Source: Hyphomicrobiales bacterium
Lineage (GTDB): Bacteria; Pseudomonadota; Alphaproteobacteria; Rhizobiales; Beijerinckiaceae
Length of the DNA stretch: 64,000 bases
Reading direction: 5' to 3'
Assembly: GCA_019247605.1 (NCBI GenBank)
Contig: JAFBAS010000173.1
Coordinates: forward strand, 1-64,000
In this document: positions 1-8,379 of the stretch, piece after piece
Position numbering within the stretch: position 1 is the stretch's first letter
How the letters are laid out: every line of letters starts with the position of its first letter
The notes under the pieces: model-generated
The model's input: only the letters and a program-made list of their open reading frames with translations
Database searches by the model: none
Told to the model about the DNA's origin: nothing
Position numbers and translations under genes: made by a program

Positions 1-335
1 TGCGAAGCTTCGTTTTCGACAAGGGGACGATCGGAAATGCGAGCTTCCTTGCCATCCCCTACAACGGCGCGCACAAGGAAGGCGCGCTCCTTCTCTGCGA
101 CTTCCTCTTGTCACCCGAAGCGCAGTTGAAGAAGCAGGATCCCGCCGGTTACGGCGGTTTCACGGTGCTTGCCATGCGCAAGCTCGACGAGGTCGATCGC
201 GCGCGCTTCGAGGCGCTCCCGCGCGGCATCGCGACGCTCTCGACCGAGGAGCTTGGGCCGGTCTTGCCGGAGCCCCACCCGTCCTGGATGACGCGCATCG
301 TTGCCACTTGGCAACGCCGCTACGAAGTGCGGTAG
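1..335 (+). CDS. ABC transporter substrate-binding protein, YnjB-like (C-terminal part)
   Basis: The frame is open from base 3 to the TAG at 333-335; the 5' part lies outside the window. About 110 residues are visible, including the SPEAQLKKQDP stretch typical of the end of type 2 periplasmic binding proteins, where substrate-binding proteins of iron, thiamine and spermidine type carry a 'lspeaQ' motif. A double-length permease and an ATPase of the YnjC/YnjD type follow on the same strand at 2169 and 3872, so this is read as the binding protein of a ynjBCD-type importer. The substrate is unknown; E. coli YnjBCD is also uncharacterised. Oddly, a multicopper oxidase gene on the opposite strand separates it from the permease. 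Confidence 0.75.
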   Translation, partial: RSFVFDKGTIGNASFLAIPYNGAHKEGALLLCDFLLSPEAQLKKQDPAGYGGFTVLAMRKLDEVDRARFEALPRGIATLSTEELGPVLPEPHPSWMTRIVATWQRRYEVR

Positions 336-403
336 GGCGGGTTGGGAAAAACTTAGATTTCCGCGGCGCGCGTGCCATTCTCCGTTGAAAACGGCTTGGA
401 AGA

Positions 404-1927
404 TCAGGCGTATTTGTAAACGAGCTGGGTCATCATGCCGGCCGCCATGTGCCACAGATTATGGCAATGGAAGAGCCAGCGTCCGACATTGTCCGCATCG
501 AACGCGATCGTGACCGTGCCGAGCGCCGGCACGAGCACCGTGTCGCGCACGGCGCCGGCCATCGGCTTGTCCTCGAGCCCGATGACCTGGAAGCAGTGGC
601 CATGCAAATGCATGGCGTGCGCCATCAGCGAATCGTTGCGCAGCTCCATGATCACCCGTTGGCCGTGTTGCACGCGGATGTCCTTGCGGTCCACCCATGT
701 GCGTTCGTTCATCGTCCAGGTGAAAGGCTTCATCCGCCCCGCGAGCGAGATCTCACGCCTGGTGTTCGGCTTCCTGGCGGCCAACGGGGTCACGGCCTCG
801 AGCTTTTCCTCGAGCGAAAGATCGATCGGGAGCGCCTTCTCTTTCGCGAGCTTGTCGATTTTGGCAACGCCGGCTCCGGGCGAGGCGAGGACGATCCCGG
901 TGAGCTCGCGCTCTCCCTCGCGCTGCGCGAGGACGGGCACGGCGGTGCCCGCCGGCACCTCGAGGAGAATGTCGAGCCTTTGTCCTTGCGCCAAGGGGAA
1001 ACGCGAACCGCTGACCGGCTTCACCGGATTGCCGTCCGCCGCGATCACCTCGCCTCGCCTCGCGCCGAGGCCGATCCAAAAGGAGGTGCCGCTCGCGCCG
1101 TTAATGAGACGAAGCCTCACCCGGCCGCCTCTCTCCGTGCGCACCACAAGAGGATCGTCGAGCGTGCGGTCATTCGCGAGATAGGCGTCGTAGTCGATGT
1201 CGTTGAGAACGACGTCGCCGCACAAAGCGAGCGAGGCCGGGTTCGAGGGCGAGCGGTTCGTGAGCGACGCCTGGGCGGGACGGGAGACTTTCTCGGGCGC
1301 CGCGCGCTCATGCGACATGACGCCGTCACCGGTGAGAGAGCGCAAAAGCTCGCTCGGTTCCTTGAAGCTGAAATCGTGAAGAAAGACCGTCACCTCTTGC
1401 GCGTCGAGCGCCAAATCCTCAGCGGTGCGAATGATCATCGGAGCCGCAAGAAGCGCCTGTTCCTGCAAGCCGAAATGCGAATGCATCCAATGCGTGCCGG
1501 GGCGCGTTGCAAAATCGTACACATGGCTTTCGCCATTCTCGATCGGCCCCTCGTAACCGGTCTCGACGACGCCATCCTGGTCCGTGGGGGGCGTCTGTCC
1601 GTGCCAATGGACAATGGTCGGCTCGCCGCTTCGGTTGACGAGCTCGAAGAGGAAGCGCTGGTCGGCCTCGAGAATGAGCTCCGAGGATTTGTTCGGCCCT
1701 GCGATGCCGAAGACTGAAGCCGCCTTTCCGTTCACCTCGATCGTGCGGCGCTCGACGACGAGCTGGGGCACGGTGCAAGGACCCGCTGACGTGTCGAGCG
1801 CAGCCTGCGCCGCAGGAGAGTGCGGGTCGGCGAATTGGCCAAAGCCGAGACGCGGGGTGAGGAAGCCCGCGGCACCGACCGCCGCTGCCGAGGAGAGAAG
1901 ACCGCGTCTTGAAAGAAAGCCCGACAT
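404..1927 (-). CDS. multicopper oxidase with Tat signal
   Basis: A 507-residue laccase/CueO-like enzyme, predicted to oxidise phenols or metal ions at a mononuclear copper and reduce oxygen to water at a trinuclear centre in the periplasm. All four copper motifs are visible: HWHG (about 107-110), HWMHSH (146-151), HAMHLHGH (437-444) and HCHNLWHMAAGMM (487-499). The N-terminus carries a twin-arginine signal (SRRGLLSSAAAV), expected for a folded, cofactor-loaded export substrate. The ATG at 1927 is preferred over a start 47 codons upstream because AGGAAAGG lies just before it and the Tat motif then sits at residues 6-13. The gene is antisense to, and splits, the ynjB-ynjC pair. Confidence 0.93.
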   Translation of the reverse strand: MSGFLSRRGLLSSAAAVGAAGFLTPRLGFGQFADPHSPAAQAALDTSAGPCTVPQLVVERRTIEVNGKAASVFGIAGPNKSSELILEADQRFLFELVNRSGEPTIVHWHGQTPPTDQDGVVETGYEGPIENGESHVYDFATRPGTHWMHSHFGLQEQALLAAPMIIRTAEDLALDAQEVTVFLHDFSFKEPSELLRSLTGDGVMSHERAAPEKVSRPAQASLTNRSPSNPASLALCGDVVLNDIDYDAYLANDRTLDDPLVVRTERGGRVRLRLINGASGTSFWIGLGARRGEVIAADGNPVKPVSGSRFPLAQGQRLDILLEVPAGTAVPVLAQREGERELTGIVLASPGAGVAKIDKLAKEKALPIDLSLEEKLEAVTPLAARKPNTRREISLAGRMKPFTWTMNERTWVDRKDIRVQHGQRVIMELRNDSLMAHAMHLHGHCFQVIGLEDKPMAGAVRDTVLVPALGTVTIAFDADNVGRWLFHCHNLWHMAAGMMTQLVYKYA

Positions 1928-2168
1928 CAGCCTTTCCTGCGAAACTCCAGACGCCGTCGCGATTTCCGGCCGGCGCCCGCATAGGCTCGTGGGCTTGGCC
2001 GAAGGGTGACTTGAGGTCGTCATATAACCGGTTTGCGACCAGCACAGAAGATGAAAAGCCACTTTCATCGGACAGGGGACGCGGTCTCACGACCGCTGAT
2101 GGGGGTAGAAACTTGCCGCGACCACGCCTGAGCCCTTAAGCTTACATGGACTCTAACAATGGGCTTGC

Positions 2169-3848
2169 GTGATCTTTCGGCTGGGACCGCCCTTGATGCT
2201 CGCCGTGCTGGTGCTGCCGGTGCTGGCGGGCCTGTCGGCAACCTTGCTGCCGGCCTTCGGCTATTGGCCCGCCCTCGGCGGGACGCATTTCACCCTTGAG
2301 CCTTGGCGCTTGCTCCTCGCGCTGCCTTCATTGCGGCGCTCGATCGGCGTCAGCCTCTTCGTCGGCTTTACCACGACGGCGCTTTCGCTTGGCGTGGTCA
2401 CTCTCTTGGTGGCCGCCTTTCTCTCGACGCGCAGCTTTGCTCTTGTGAGGCGGCTCTTGTCGCCGCTCTTGAGCGTGCCTTATGTAGCCCTCGCTTTCGG
2501 CCTCGCTTTCGTCATGGCGCCTTCAGGGTTGATCTTTCGCCTGTTTTCACCCTGGGCGACGGGCCTCGAACGCCCGCCCGATCTTTTGATCATCAACGAC
2601 CCTTTCGGCCTTTCGCTGGCCGGGGGCTTGGTGTTGAAGGAAATCCCGTTCCTTTTCCTCATGACCCTTGCTGCCTTGCCACAAGTGGACGCGGCGCGAG
2701 CGTTCACGAGCGCCCGCACGCTCGGTTATCGGCGGGTCGCGGCCTTTGCCAAAGTCGTCATGCCCCGGCTCTATCCGCATCTGCGCTTCCCGGTGCTCGC
2801 CGTGCTCGCCTACGGCCTCTCCGTGGTCGATGCCGCGCTCGTGCTCGGCCCGAGCACCCCTCCGACGCTTGCCGTTCAGGTGTTGCGTCTCGCCCAAGAT
2901 CCAGATCTCGCTCTGCATTTCGAGGAGAGCGCGGCAGCGGTGCTGCAGCTTGGTCTGGTGATCTCGGCCATCGGGGTCTGGCTCGTGCTCGAGCGCTTCG
3001 CGGCCCTCCTGTGGCGCCAATGGGTCGTGATGGGCGCACGCCATTGTGGCGAAGCCTGGGTCCGCGTCATGGCGCCCCTTTTTGCAATCGTGCTCGCAGG
3101 GCTCGTCGCGCTTGCATTCTCATCTCTTATGCTTTGGTCCGTGGCCGCGAGCTGGCGCTTTCCCGAAGTCTGGCCGCGAGCTCTCACCCTGGAAACCTGG
3201 CGTCGCGAGCTTGCCGGCGCGCTGCCGCTGCTTTGCCGAACGCTTCTTCTTGGCGTGGGCGTCGCCGCAACCGCCCTCGTGATCACCATCTTGTGTCTCG
3301 AGAACGAGGTGCGTCGCGGCGTGCCTCGCGCGTCCACGCTCAACCTCATTTATATACCTCTGCTCGTGCCGCAGGTCGCCTTTCTCACGGGCACGGCAAG
3401 CCTCATGATCGCCATGCATTTGGACGGTAACGCTATCGGCGTTGGCCTTGCGCATCTCGTCTTCGTGCTCCCTTACGTCTTCATGTCGCTCTCGGCGCCT
3501 TGGCGCGCTTACGACCCTCGCTACCGCGCCACGGCCTTGCTGCTGGGCGCCAGTCCCTGGCGGGCATTTTGGGCGGTGCGCCTGCCGATGCTGAGCCGAG
3601 CCATCCTGATTGCAGGAGCGCTCGGCTTCGCCATCAGCGTCAGCCAATATCTCGCGACACTCCTCGTCGGCGGGGGACGCTTCACCACGGTGACGACCGA
3701 AGCGGTCGGGCTCGCGGCGGGGGCCGACCGGCGTGTGATTGGCGTCTTTGCGCTCATCCAGGCGATTTTGCCTTTCCTCGGCTTCGCCGTGGCGCTCCTC
3801 GTACCCGGGCTCTTATTTCGCAATCGACGCGGCTTGCGCGACGCATGA
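2169..3848 (+). CDS. ABC transporter permease, double-length YnjC type
   Basis: A 559-residue integral membrane protein with about twelve hydrophobic segments. It is a tandem fusion of two binding-protein-dependent permease domains, as in E. coli YnjC (about 510 aa) and iron or thiamine ThiP/FbpB permeases. Each half has an EAA-like cytoplasmic loop: ASARTLGYRR in the first half and ALLLGASPWRAFW in the second. The start is GTG at 2169; an in-frame ATG lies 9 codons later (2196). An ATPase gene follows 23 bp downstream. With the partial binding protein at the window start it makes one importer; the substrate cannot be read from the sequence. Confidence 0.85.
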   Translation: MIFRLGPPLMLAVLVLPVLAGLSATLLPAFGYWPALGGTHFTLEPWRLLLALPSLRRSIGVSLFVGFTTTALSLGVVTLLVAAFLSTRSFALVRRLLSPLLSVPYVALAFGLAFVMAPSGLIFRLFSPWATGLERPPDLLIINDPFGLSLAGGLVLKEIPFLFLMTLAALPQVDAARAFTSARTLGYRRVAAFAKVVMPRLYPHLRFPVLAVLAYGLSVVDAALVLGPSTPPTLAVQVLRLAQDPDLALHFEESAAAVLQLGLVISAIGVWLVLERFAALLWRQWVVMGARHCGEAWVRVMAPLFAIVLAGLVALAFSSLMLWSVAASWRFPEVWPRALTLETWRRELAGALPLLCRTLLLGVGVAATALVITILCLENEVRRGVPRASTLNLIYIPLLVPQVAFLTGTASLMIAMHLDGNAIGVGLAHLVFVLPYVFMSLSAPWRAYDPRYRATALLLGASPWRAFWAVRLPMLSRAILIAGALGFAISVSQYLATLLVGGGRFTTVTTEAVGLAAGADRRVIGVFALIQAILPFLGFAVALLVPGLLFRNRRGLRDA

Positions 3849-3871
3849 GGAAGGCGCGGGAGTAAATTGAA

Positions 3872-4588
3872 ATGGCTGTGCTCTCTTCGCCGAGCTCAAG
3901 TGAAAATATGAGCGAGCCGCTTTTCTCCAATAAACCTCCTGACCAAGGGCTCACGCTCGACCGGCTCGCGGTGTTGTTGAACGGACGGGCGCTTTTCCGT
4001 CTTTCCTTCTCTGCGGAGCCTGGCGAGATCGTCACCGTGATGGGGCCGAGCGGATCAGGCAAATCGAGCCTGCTCGCCGCCATTTGCGGCACGCTCGATC
4101 CTGTCTTCGAGATCGCCGGTCATATACTTCTCGAAGGTTGCCGCATTGAGGCAAAGCCGCCGGAGCTTCGTCGCGTCGGCATCCTGTTCCAAGACGATCT
4201 TTTGTTTCCCCATCTGTCGGTCGCAGGCAATCTCGCTTTCGGCCTACCGGCCGAAGTAAAGGGCAAAGCGGCGCGACGCGCACGCGTCGAACGGGCGCTT
4301 TCCGCAGCCGATCTCGAAGGCTTTGCCGATCGCGATCCCGCCACGCTTTCGGGTGGGCAGCGCGCCCGGGTGTCGCTCTTGCGCGTGCTTCTTTCCGAGC
4401 CGCGCGCCTTGCTCCTCGACGAGCCGTTCTCGAAGCTCGACACCGCGCTTCGAGCCCGTTTTCGCGCCTTCGTGTTCCAGGAAGTGCGAAAGCGCGCTTT
4501 GCCCGCGCTGCTTGCGACGCATGATTATGCGGACGCGAAAGCGGCGGGCGGGCGTGTGATCGTGCTCGAGCCGCCAAGTATCCCCTAG
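3872..4588 (+). CDS. ABC transporter ATP-binding protein, YnjD-like
   Basis: A 238-residue ATPase subunit that would energise the adjacent double permease. Visible motifs are Walker A GPSGSGKSS (58-66), signature LSGGQRARVSLLR (about 159), Walker B ALLLDEPFSKLD (about 176) and an H-loop ATHDYADA. Length and the short C-terminus, without a TOBE regulatory domain, fit YnjD. The ATG at 3872 gives about 28 residues before the ABC domain; an internal ATG at 3908 is an alternative start. It is co-directional with the permease. The convergent amino acid transporter genes begin 72 bp after its stop, with a strong hairpin between. Confidence 0.87.
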   Translation: MAVLSSPSSSENMSEPLFSNKPPDQGLTLDRLAVLLNGRALFRLSFSAEPGEIVTVMGPSGSGKSSLLAAICGTLDPVFEIAGHILLEGCRIEAKPPELRRVGILFQDDLLFPHLSVAGNLAFGLPAEVKGKAARRARVERALSAADLEGFADRDPATLSGGQRARVSLLRVLLSEPRALLLDEPFSKLDTALRARFRAFVFQEVRKRALPALLATHDYADAKAAGGRVIVLEPPSIP

Positions 4589-4620
4589 ACACTCACGCAA
4601 GGCGGCTCTGAGAACATCAT

Positions 4621-4643
4621 GACGCCGCGCAGCTCGCGGCGTC
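4621..4643. terminator. hairpin between convergent transporter genes
   Basis: A perfect 9-bp inverted repeat (GACGCCGCG / CGCGGCGTC) with a 5-nt loop lies between the ynjD-like stop (4588) and the end of the minus-strand binding protein gene (4661). Neither side has a U-tract, so it may be a Rho-assisted or mRNA-end-protecting structure rather than a classical intrinsic terminator. Confidence 0.4.
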
Positions 4644-4660
4644 GCAACCTCGTTGGGGCT

Positions 4661-5461
4661 TCAAAAGGTCGGCAGGTTCGGCAGGGGCTTGTGAAACCAT
4701 TTCTCGTGAATCGCGGCGAGCTCGCCATTGTTCTTCACGAAGTAGACGAAAGTGTTCACCCATTGATGCAGGTTCCACTGATCCTTGCGCATGGTGATCC
4801 CGTTCGGCTGTTGCAGCAGAATGAATTTGCGCTCGATGCCGGGACCGGGATTCTTCGCGTAGAATTCGTCGCCGGTGAGGCCGGTCTCGGCAATCGCGTC
4901 GACCTGCCCGGTGAGCAAGGCCTGATAGGTTGATGGATCGTCGTCGAAGCGCGCCATCTTCACGTCATTGCCGAAGGTCGAGGTCAAGATCACGTCCTGC
5001 ACCGTGCCGCGTGGTACTCCCACGCGCAGGCCCTTCAGATCCGCGATCGATTTGATGGCCTTGTCCTTCGGGCCGAACACCACGTTCTCGATGGCGCTGT
5101 AGGGAATCGAGAAGAGCACCTGCTTGGCGCGCTCCGGCGTGACGCCGAATGTCGCGACGATGAGATCGACCTTGTTGGTCACCAGGAAAGGAATGCGGTT
5201 GGGCGAGGTGAGCTGAACGAGGTTGACCTTCACGCCCAGGTATTTGCCGAGGAGTTTTGCGACCTCGATGTCATAACCGTCGGGTTCCTGCTGAGCGTTG
5301 AGGATGCCATAGGGCGGCAGGTCGACGAGGACGCCCACGTTGATCGAACCTCGGCTGATGATCTCGTCGACAGTCTGGGCTTTCGCCGGCGCGAAGATGA
5401 CGCCAAGCGCCAAGGCCAGCGCGGCCCCGCCGATGGCCGCGACATAACTCCAGATCCGCAT
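4661..5461 (-). CDS. polar amino acid ABC transporter substrate-binding protein
   Basis: A 266-residue periplasmic binding protein of the SBP_bac_3 family (glutamine/histidine/cystine type). A signal peptide spans about residues 1-28 (hydrophobic core, AKAQ cleavage region) and the lobe-1 start GSINVGVLVDLPPYG is typical of the family. The ATG at 5461 has GAGGAGG about 6 nt upstream. Two matching permease genes lie directly upstream on the same strand, so transcription runs permease, permease, binding protein. No ATP-binding subunit is encoded in the group. The amino acid carried cannot be decided from sequence. Confidence 0.9.
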   Translation of the reverse strand: MRIWSYVAAIGGAALALALGVIFAPAKAQTVDEIISRGSINVGVLVDLPPYGILNAQQEPDGYDIEVAKLLGKYLGVKVNLVQLTSPNRIPFLVTNKVDLIVATFGVTPERAKQVLFSIPYSAIENVVFGPKDKAIKSIADLKGLRVGVPRGTVQDVILTSTFGNDVKMARFDDDPSTYQALLTGQVDAIAETGLTGDEFYAKNPGPGIERKFILLQQPNGITMRKDQWNLHQWVNTFVYFVKNNGELAAIHEKWFHKPLPNLPTF

Positions 5462-5502
5462 GCGTTCCTCCTCGATGCGCGAACACTCGATCGCATGAAG
5501 CG

Positions 5503-6156
5503 CTAGCGCTTGTAGGCGAGGGCGAGCCGGCGCTCCAAACGGCTCGCGAAAATCGTCAAGGGCCAGCACATCACGAAATACACGAGCGCCACAAGCCCGA
5601 AGATCAGGAAAGGCCGAAAGGTGGCATTGTTGAGCTGCTGGCCGGCGCGCGTGAGCTCGACGAAGCCGATGATTGCGGCAAGCGAGGTGCTCTTGATCAG
5701 ATTGACGAGAAAGCCCACCGTCGGCGGAATGGCGGTGCGCAAGGCCTGGGGTGCGACGACGCGCAACATGCGCTGGCCGTAATGCAGCCCGAGTGCGCGG
5801 GCCGCCTCGATTTGCCCATTCGGCACCGCCTGGATCGAGCCACGCCAGATTTCGCCGAGGAACGCGCCCGCGTTGAGGCTCAAGCCCAGAATGACCGAGA
5901 GCCAGGCGCCGAGCGGAACCCCGACCATGTCGCCGCCGAAAAAGACGAGGAAAAGCTGCAAGAGCAGCGGCGTTCCTTGAAACACGCGGATGAAACCGAT
6001 GGCGAACCATCGCGCCGGACGCAGCTCGGAAACGCGCATGAGCGCGATGATGAGGCCGACAATACCGCCGCCGGCAAAGGCGATGAGCGACAAGAGCACC
6101 GTCCAACGCGCCGCGAGCAGAAGGTAGATGAGATCCCCGACGTTGAAGCTGCGCAT
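5503..6156 (-). CDS. amino acid ABC transporter permease (second of pair)
   Basis: A 217-residue inner-membrane subunit of the HisM/HisQ family with about five hydrophobic segments. The EAA-loop signature IEAARALGLHYGQRM, which contacts the ATPase, is followed by RVVAPQALRTAIPP, characteristic of polar amino acid permeases. Its ATG shares one base with the stop codon of the upstream permease (TGATG arrangement at 6154-6158), pointing to translational coupling and a heterodimeric channel. The binding protein gene starts 41 bp downstream. Confidence 0.88.
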   Translation of the reverse strand: MRSFNVGDLIYLLLAARWTVLLSLIAFAGGGIVGLIIALMRVSELRPARWFAIGFIRVFQGTPLLLQLFLVFFGGDMVGVPLGAWLSVILGLSLNAGAFLGEIWRGSIQAVPNGQIEAARALGLHYGQRMLRVVAPQALRTAIPPTVGFLVNLIKSTSLAAIIGFVELTRAGQQLNNATFRPFLIFGLVALVYFVMCWPLTIFASRLERRLALAYKR

Positions 6157-6827
6157 CAGCGGGCGTTCCGTTTTCCGAAAGCGGCGCGCTCGAGCGTTGC
6201 GAAGACGCTGGAGAACAGGAGCGACAAGGCGAAATATATCGCTGCCGCAACGATGAAAGCCTCGAAGGCGCGAAAAGTACGGCCTTGAATGTCGAGCGCG
6301 GCCGAGGTGAGCTCGTCTGCCGAAATGGCCGAGCAGACGCTGGAATTGAGCATCAACAGGATGAACTGGCTGCCGAGCGGCGGGACGATGATCCGCAACG
6401 CTTGCGGCAACACGACGAGGCGAAAGGCTTGCAGGCGATGCAGGCCGAGCGCGAGCGCCCCTTCGACCTGTCCGTGTCCGATGTTCTCGATGCCGGCACG
6501 CACGATCTCGATCGTGTAGGCCGAGCCGTTGAGGATGAGAGCGATGAGCGCGCCCTCATCCGCGTCGAGACGAACGCCAACCGTGGGCAGACCGAAGAAG
6601 ATCATGAAGATCTGCACGAGAAATGGCGTGTTGCGGATGATCTCCACATAGGCGGCGACGAGAAGCCGCAAGGGCTTTGGCCCCGAGGTGCGGGCGAGCG
6701 CGCCCAGAACCGCAATGACGAGGCTTGCCACCATGGCGAGCGCGGAAAGGCGAAGCGTCATCAACGCGCCCGAGAGGAATTCCTCGCGCGCATTCCACAT
6801 ATCGCCGAAATGGAAAACGTAATTCAT
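6156..6827 (-). CDS. amino acid ABC transporter permease (first of pair)
   Basis: A 223-residue permease of the same His/Gln/Glu family. The EAA loop VEGALALGLHRLQAFRLVVL and the following LPQALRIIVPP are clear, and the N-terminal part has the LSGALMTLRLSALAM segment typical of these proteins. It is the first gene of a three-gene minus-strand unit (permease, permease, binding protein) and is divergent from the serine hydrolase starting at 7041. The 213-bp gap between them should hold both promoters. An ATPase would have to be supplied from elsewhere in the genome. Confidence 0.88.
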   Translation of the reverse strand: MNYVFHFGDMWNAREEFLSGALMTLRLSALAMVASLVIAVLGALARTSGPKPLRLLVAAYVEIIRNTPFLVQIFMIFFGLPTVGVRLDADEGALIALILNGSAYTIEIVRAGIENIGHGQVEGALALGLHRLQAFRLVVLPQALRIIVPPLGSQFILLMLNSSVCSAISADELTSAALDIQGRTFRAFEAFIVAAAIYFALSLLFSSVFATLERAAFGKRNAR

Positions 6828-7040
6828 GCGCGGCGCGTCCTGAGAGGTCGCATCCGCGAGATTTGCCCCATTACGTTCATCCAGGCCCCTTTTCGCGCCT
6901 CGACGGTGGACCGGCGGGGTATTCGTGTCAACGCGTTGAGCGTGCCATGGGCGCGCCGATCAGGCCGGGTCGGTCGATCGCCTTGTCATTTTGCCTTCGC
7001 GCCTTCTAGAAAGAAAAAGAAGACAGTGGAGGTCCGCCCT

Positions 7041-8243
7041 GTGAACGTCAGGCAAAAGAAGCTTCACCTCTCGCTTTCCGCGGCGACGCCGGAGGAAGCG
7101 GGGCTTTCGCCAGAGAGGCTCGCAAGGATCAGCGCAGTGATGCGCCAAGAGGTGGAGACAAGCCATGTGCCGGGCGTGAGCATGCTGATCTCGCGAGGAG
7201 GCAAGGTCGCCTATTGCGAAAATATCGGGCTTGCGCGGCCCGGCGGTCCCCCTATGCGCGCGGATACCATTTGCCGCATCTATTCGATGACCAAGCCGAT
7301 CGTCTCGGTCGCGATCATGATGCTCGTCGAGGAGGGGCGATTTTTCATCACCGACCCGCTCGCCAAGTTTATTCCGGAGTTCGCCAATCCCAAGGTGGGA
7401 ATCGAGAAGAGCGGCAAGCTCGAGCTTGTGCCGGCACAACGCGAGATCACTATCCAGGACTTGTTGCGGCACACCTCGGGCCTCACTTATGCGTTCACCG
7501 GCTCGTCGCTCGTGCAGCAGCTTTATGCCGAGGCGCCCTTGCGTGCGCCGGGCATCGACAATGCGGGCCATGTCGCAGCGCTCGCGAAGCTCCCTCTCCT
7601 CAATCAGCCGGGCACCCATTGGGATTACAGCCATTCGACCGACGTCCTCGGACGAATCGTCGAGATCGTCTCGGGAGAGACGCTCGGCACCTTCCTGGCC
7701 ACGCGCATTCTCGGGCCGCTCGGGATGCGTGACACCGGCTTCTTTGCGCCGCCCCAGAACCATGAGCGTCTTGCCGAGCCTTTCGTGACCGATCCCGATA
7801 CCGGGGCGGCCGTGACATTGATCGAGACGCGTAGCGCACCGAGTTTCGAATCAGGAGGCGGCGGGCTCGTCTCCACTGTCGACGATTATGCCCGCTTCAT
7901 CCACATGCTCTACCATGGCGGCACGCTTGACGGCGTTCGCATACTCGGCCGCAAGACGCTTGCCTTCATGACGAGTGATCATCTCGGCCGTGACGTGGTG
8001 ATCGGCTCCGATCTTTTGCCGCCAGGCCATGGTTTCGGCCTCGGCTTCGCAGTGAGGCTCGAGAATGGCATGGCGGGGACGCCGGGTACGGTCGGGGAGT
8101 TCTTTTGGGGCGGGATCGCCGGCACCGCGTTCTGGATCGCGCCCGCCGAAGAGCTGGTCGCGCTGATGCTGATTCAGGCCCCAGGCCAGCGCGTCTATTT
8201 CCGCCAACTCTTCCGCAATCTGGTCCACGCCGCTTTGGTCTAG
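7041..8243 (+). CDS. serine hydrolase, class C beta-lactamase family (esterase-like)
   Basis: A 400-residue protein of the beta-lactamase/transpeptidase-like fold. It has the SxxK catalytic pair in YSMTKP (Ser82, Lys85), a Tyr motif YSHS (Tyr196) instead of the penicillin-binding YxN, and WGGIAGTAFW in place of the KTG/HxG strand, a set closer to EstB-like esterases than to true beta-lactamases. The GTG at 7041 is chosen because GGAGG lies 8 nt upstream; the frame is open further 5' but that part does not resemble protein. No convincing signal peptide is seen, so it may be cytoplasmic. The substrate is unknown. Confidence 0.85.
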   Translation: MNVRQKKLHLSLSAATPEEAGLSPERLARISAVMRQEVETSHVPGVSMLISRGGKVAYCENIGLARPGGPPMRADTICRIYSMTKPIVSVAIMMLVEEGRFFITDPLAKFIPEFANPKVGIEKSGKLELVPAQREITIQDLLRHTSGLTYAFTGSSLVQQLYAEAPLRAPGIDNAGHVAALAKLPLLNQPGTHWDYSHSTDVLGRIVEIVSGETLGTFLATRILGPLGMRDTGFFAPPQNHERLAEPFVTDPDTGAAVTLIETRSAPSFESGGGGLVSTVDDYARFIHMLYHGGTLDGVRILGRKTLAFMTSDHLGRDVVIGSDLLPPGHGFGLGFAVRLENGMAGTPGTVGEFFWGGIAGTAFWIAPAEELVALMLIQAPGQRVYFRQLFRNLVHAALV

Positions 8244-8379
8244 TGAGCAGCAAGTGGCGGGCAGCGTTGCGAGCTGAAGCAATTCTCCGCCCGCTATTCA
8301 CATTCGTCCTCACTTTCTCCTCTCATCCGCTCACCCCCTTCAACTTGCCTCACTTGGCGCAAGGGGCTAACGCGACGCC

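Noticed and set aside
2091-2106. GCGGTC-TCAC-GACCGC stem between the copper oxidase and ynjC as a riboswitch or copper operator
   Set aside because: Only a 6-bp stem; it does not match TPP riboswitch core motifs or known CueR/CsoR site patterns well enough to call.
6285-7040. 5' extension of the serine hydrolase frame into the amino acid permease region
   Set aside because: The extra residues are antisense to the permease gene and lack protein-like pattern; GTG 7041 has a good ribosome site.
8241-8353. Third heptad-repeat element after the serine hydrolase stop
   Set aside because: The left side starts TAGTGAG at the stop codon and looks similar, but the TCAC copies on the right are spaced 8-13 bp apart, not 7. 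At most a decayed copy.
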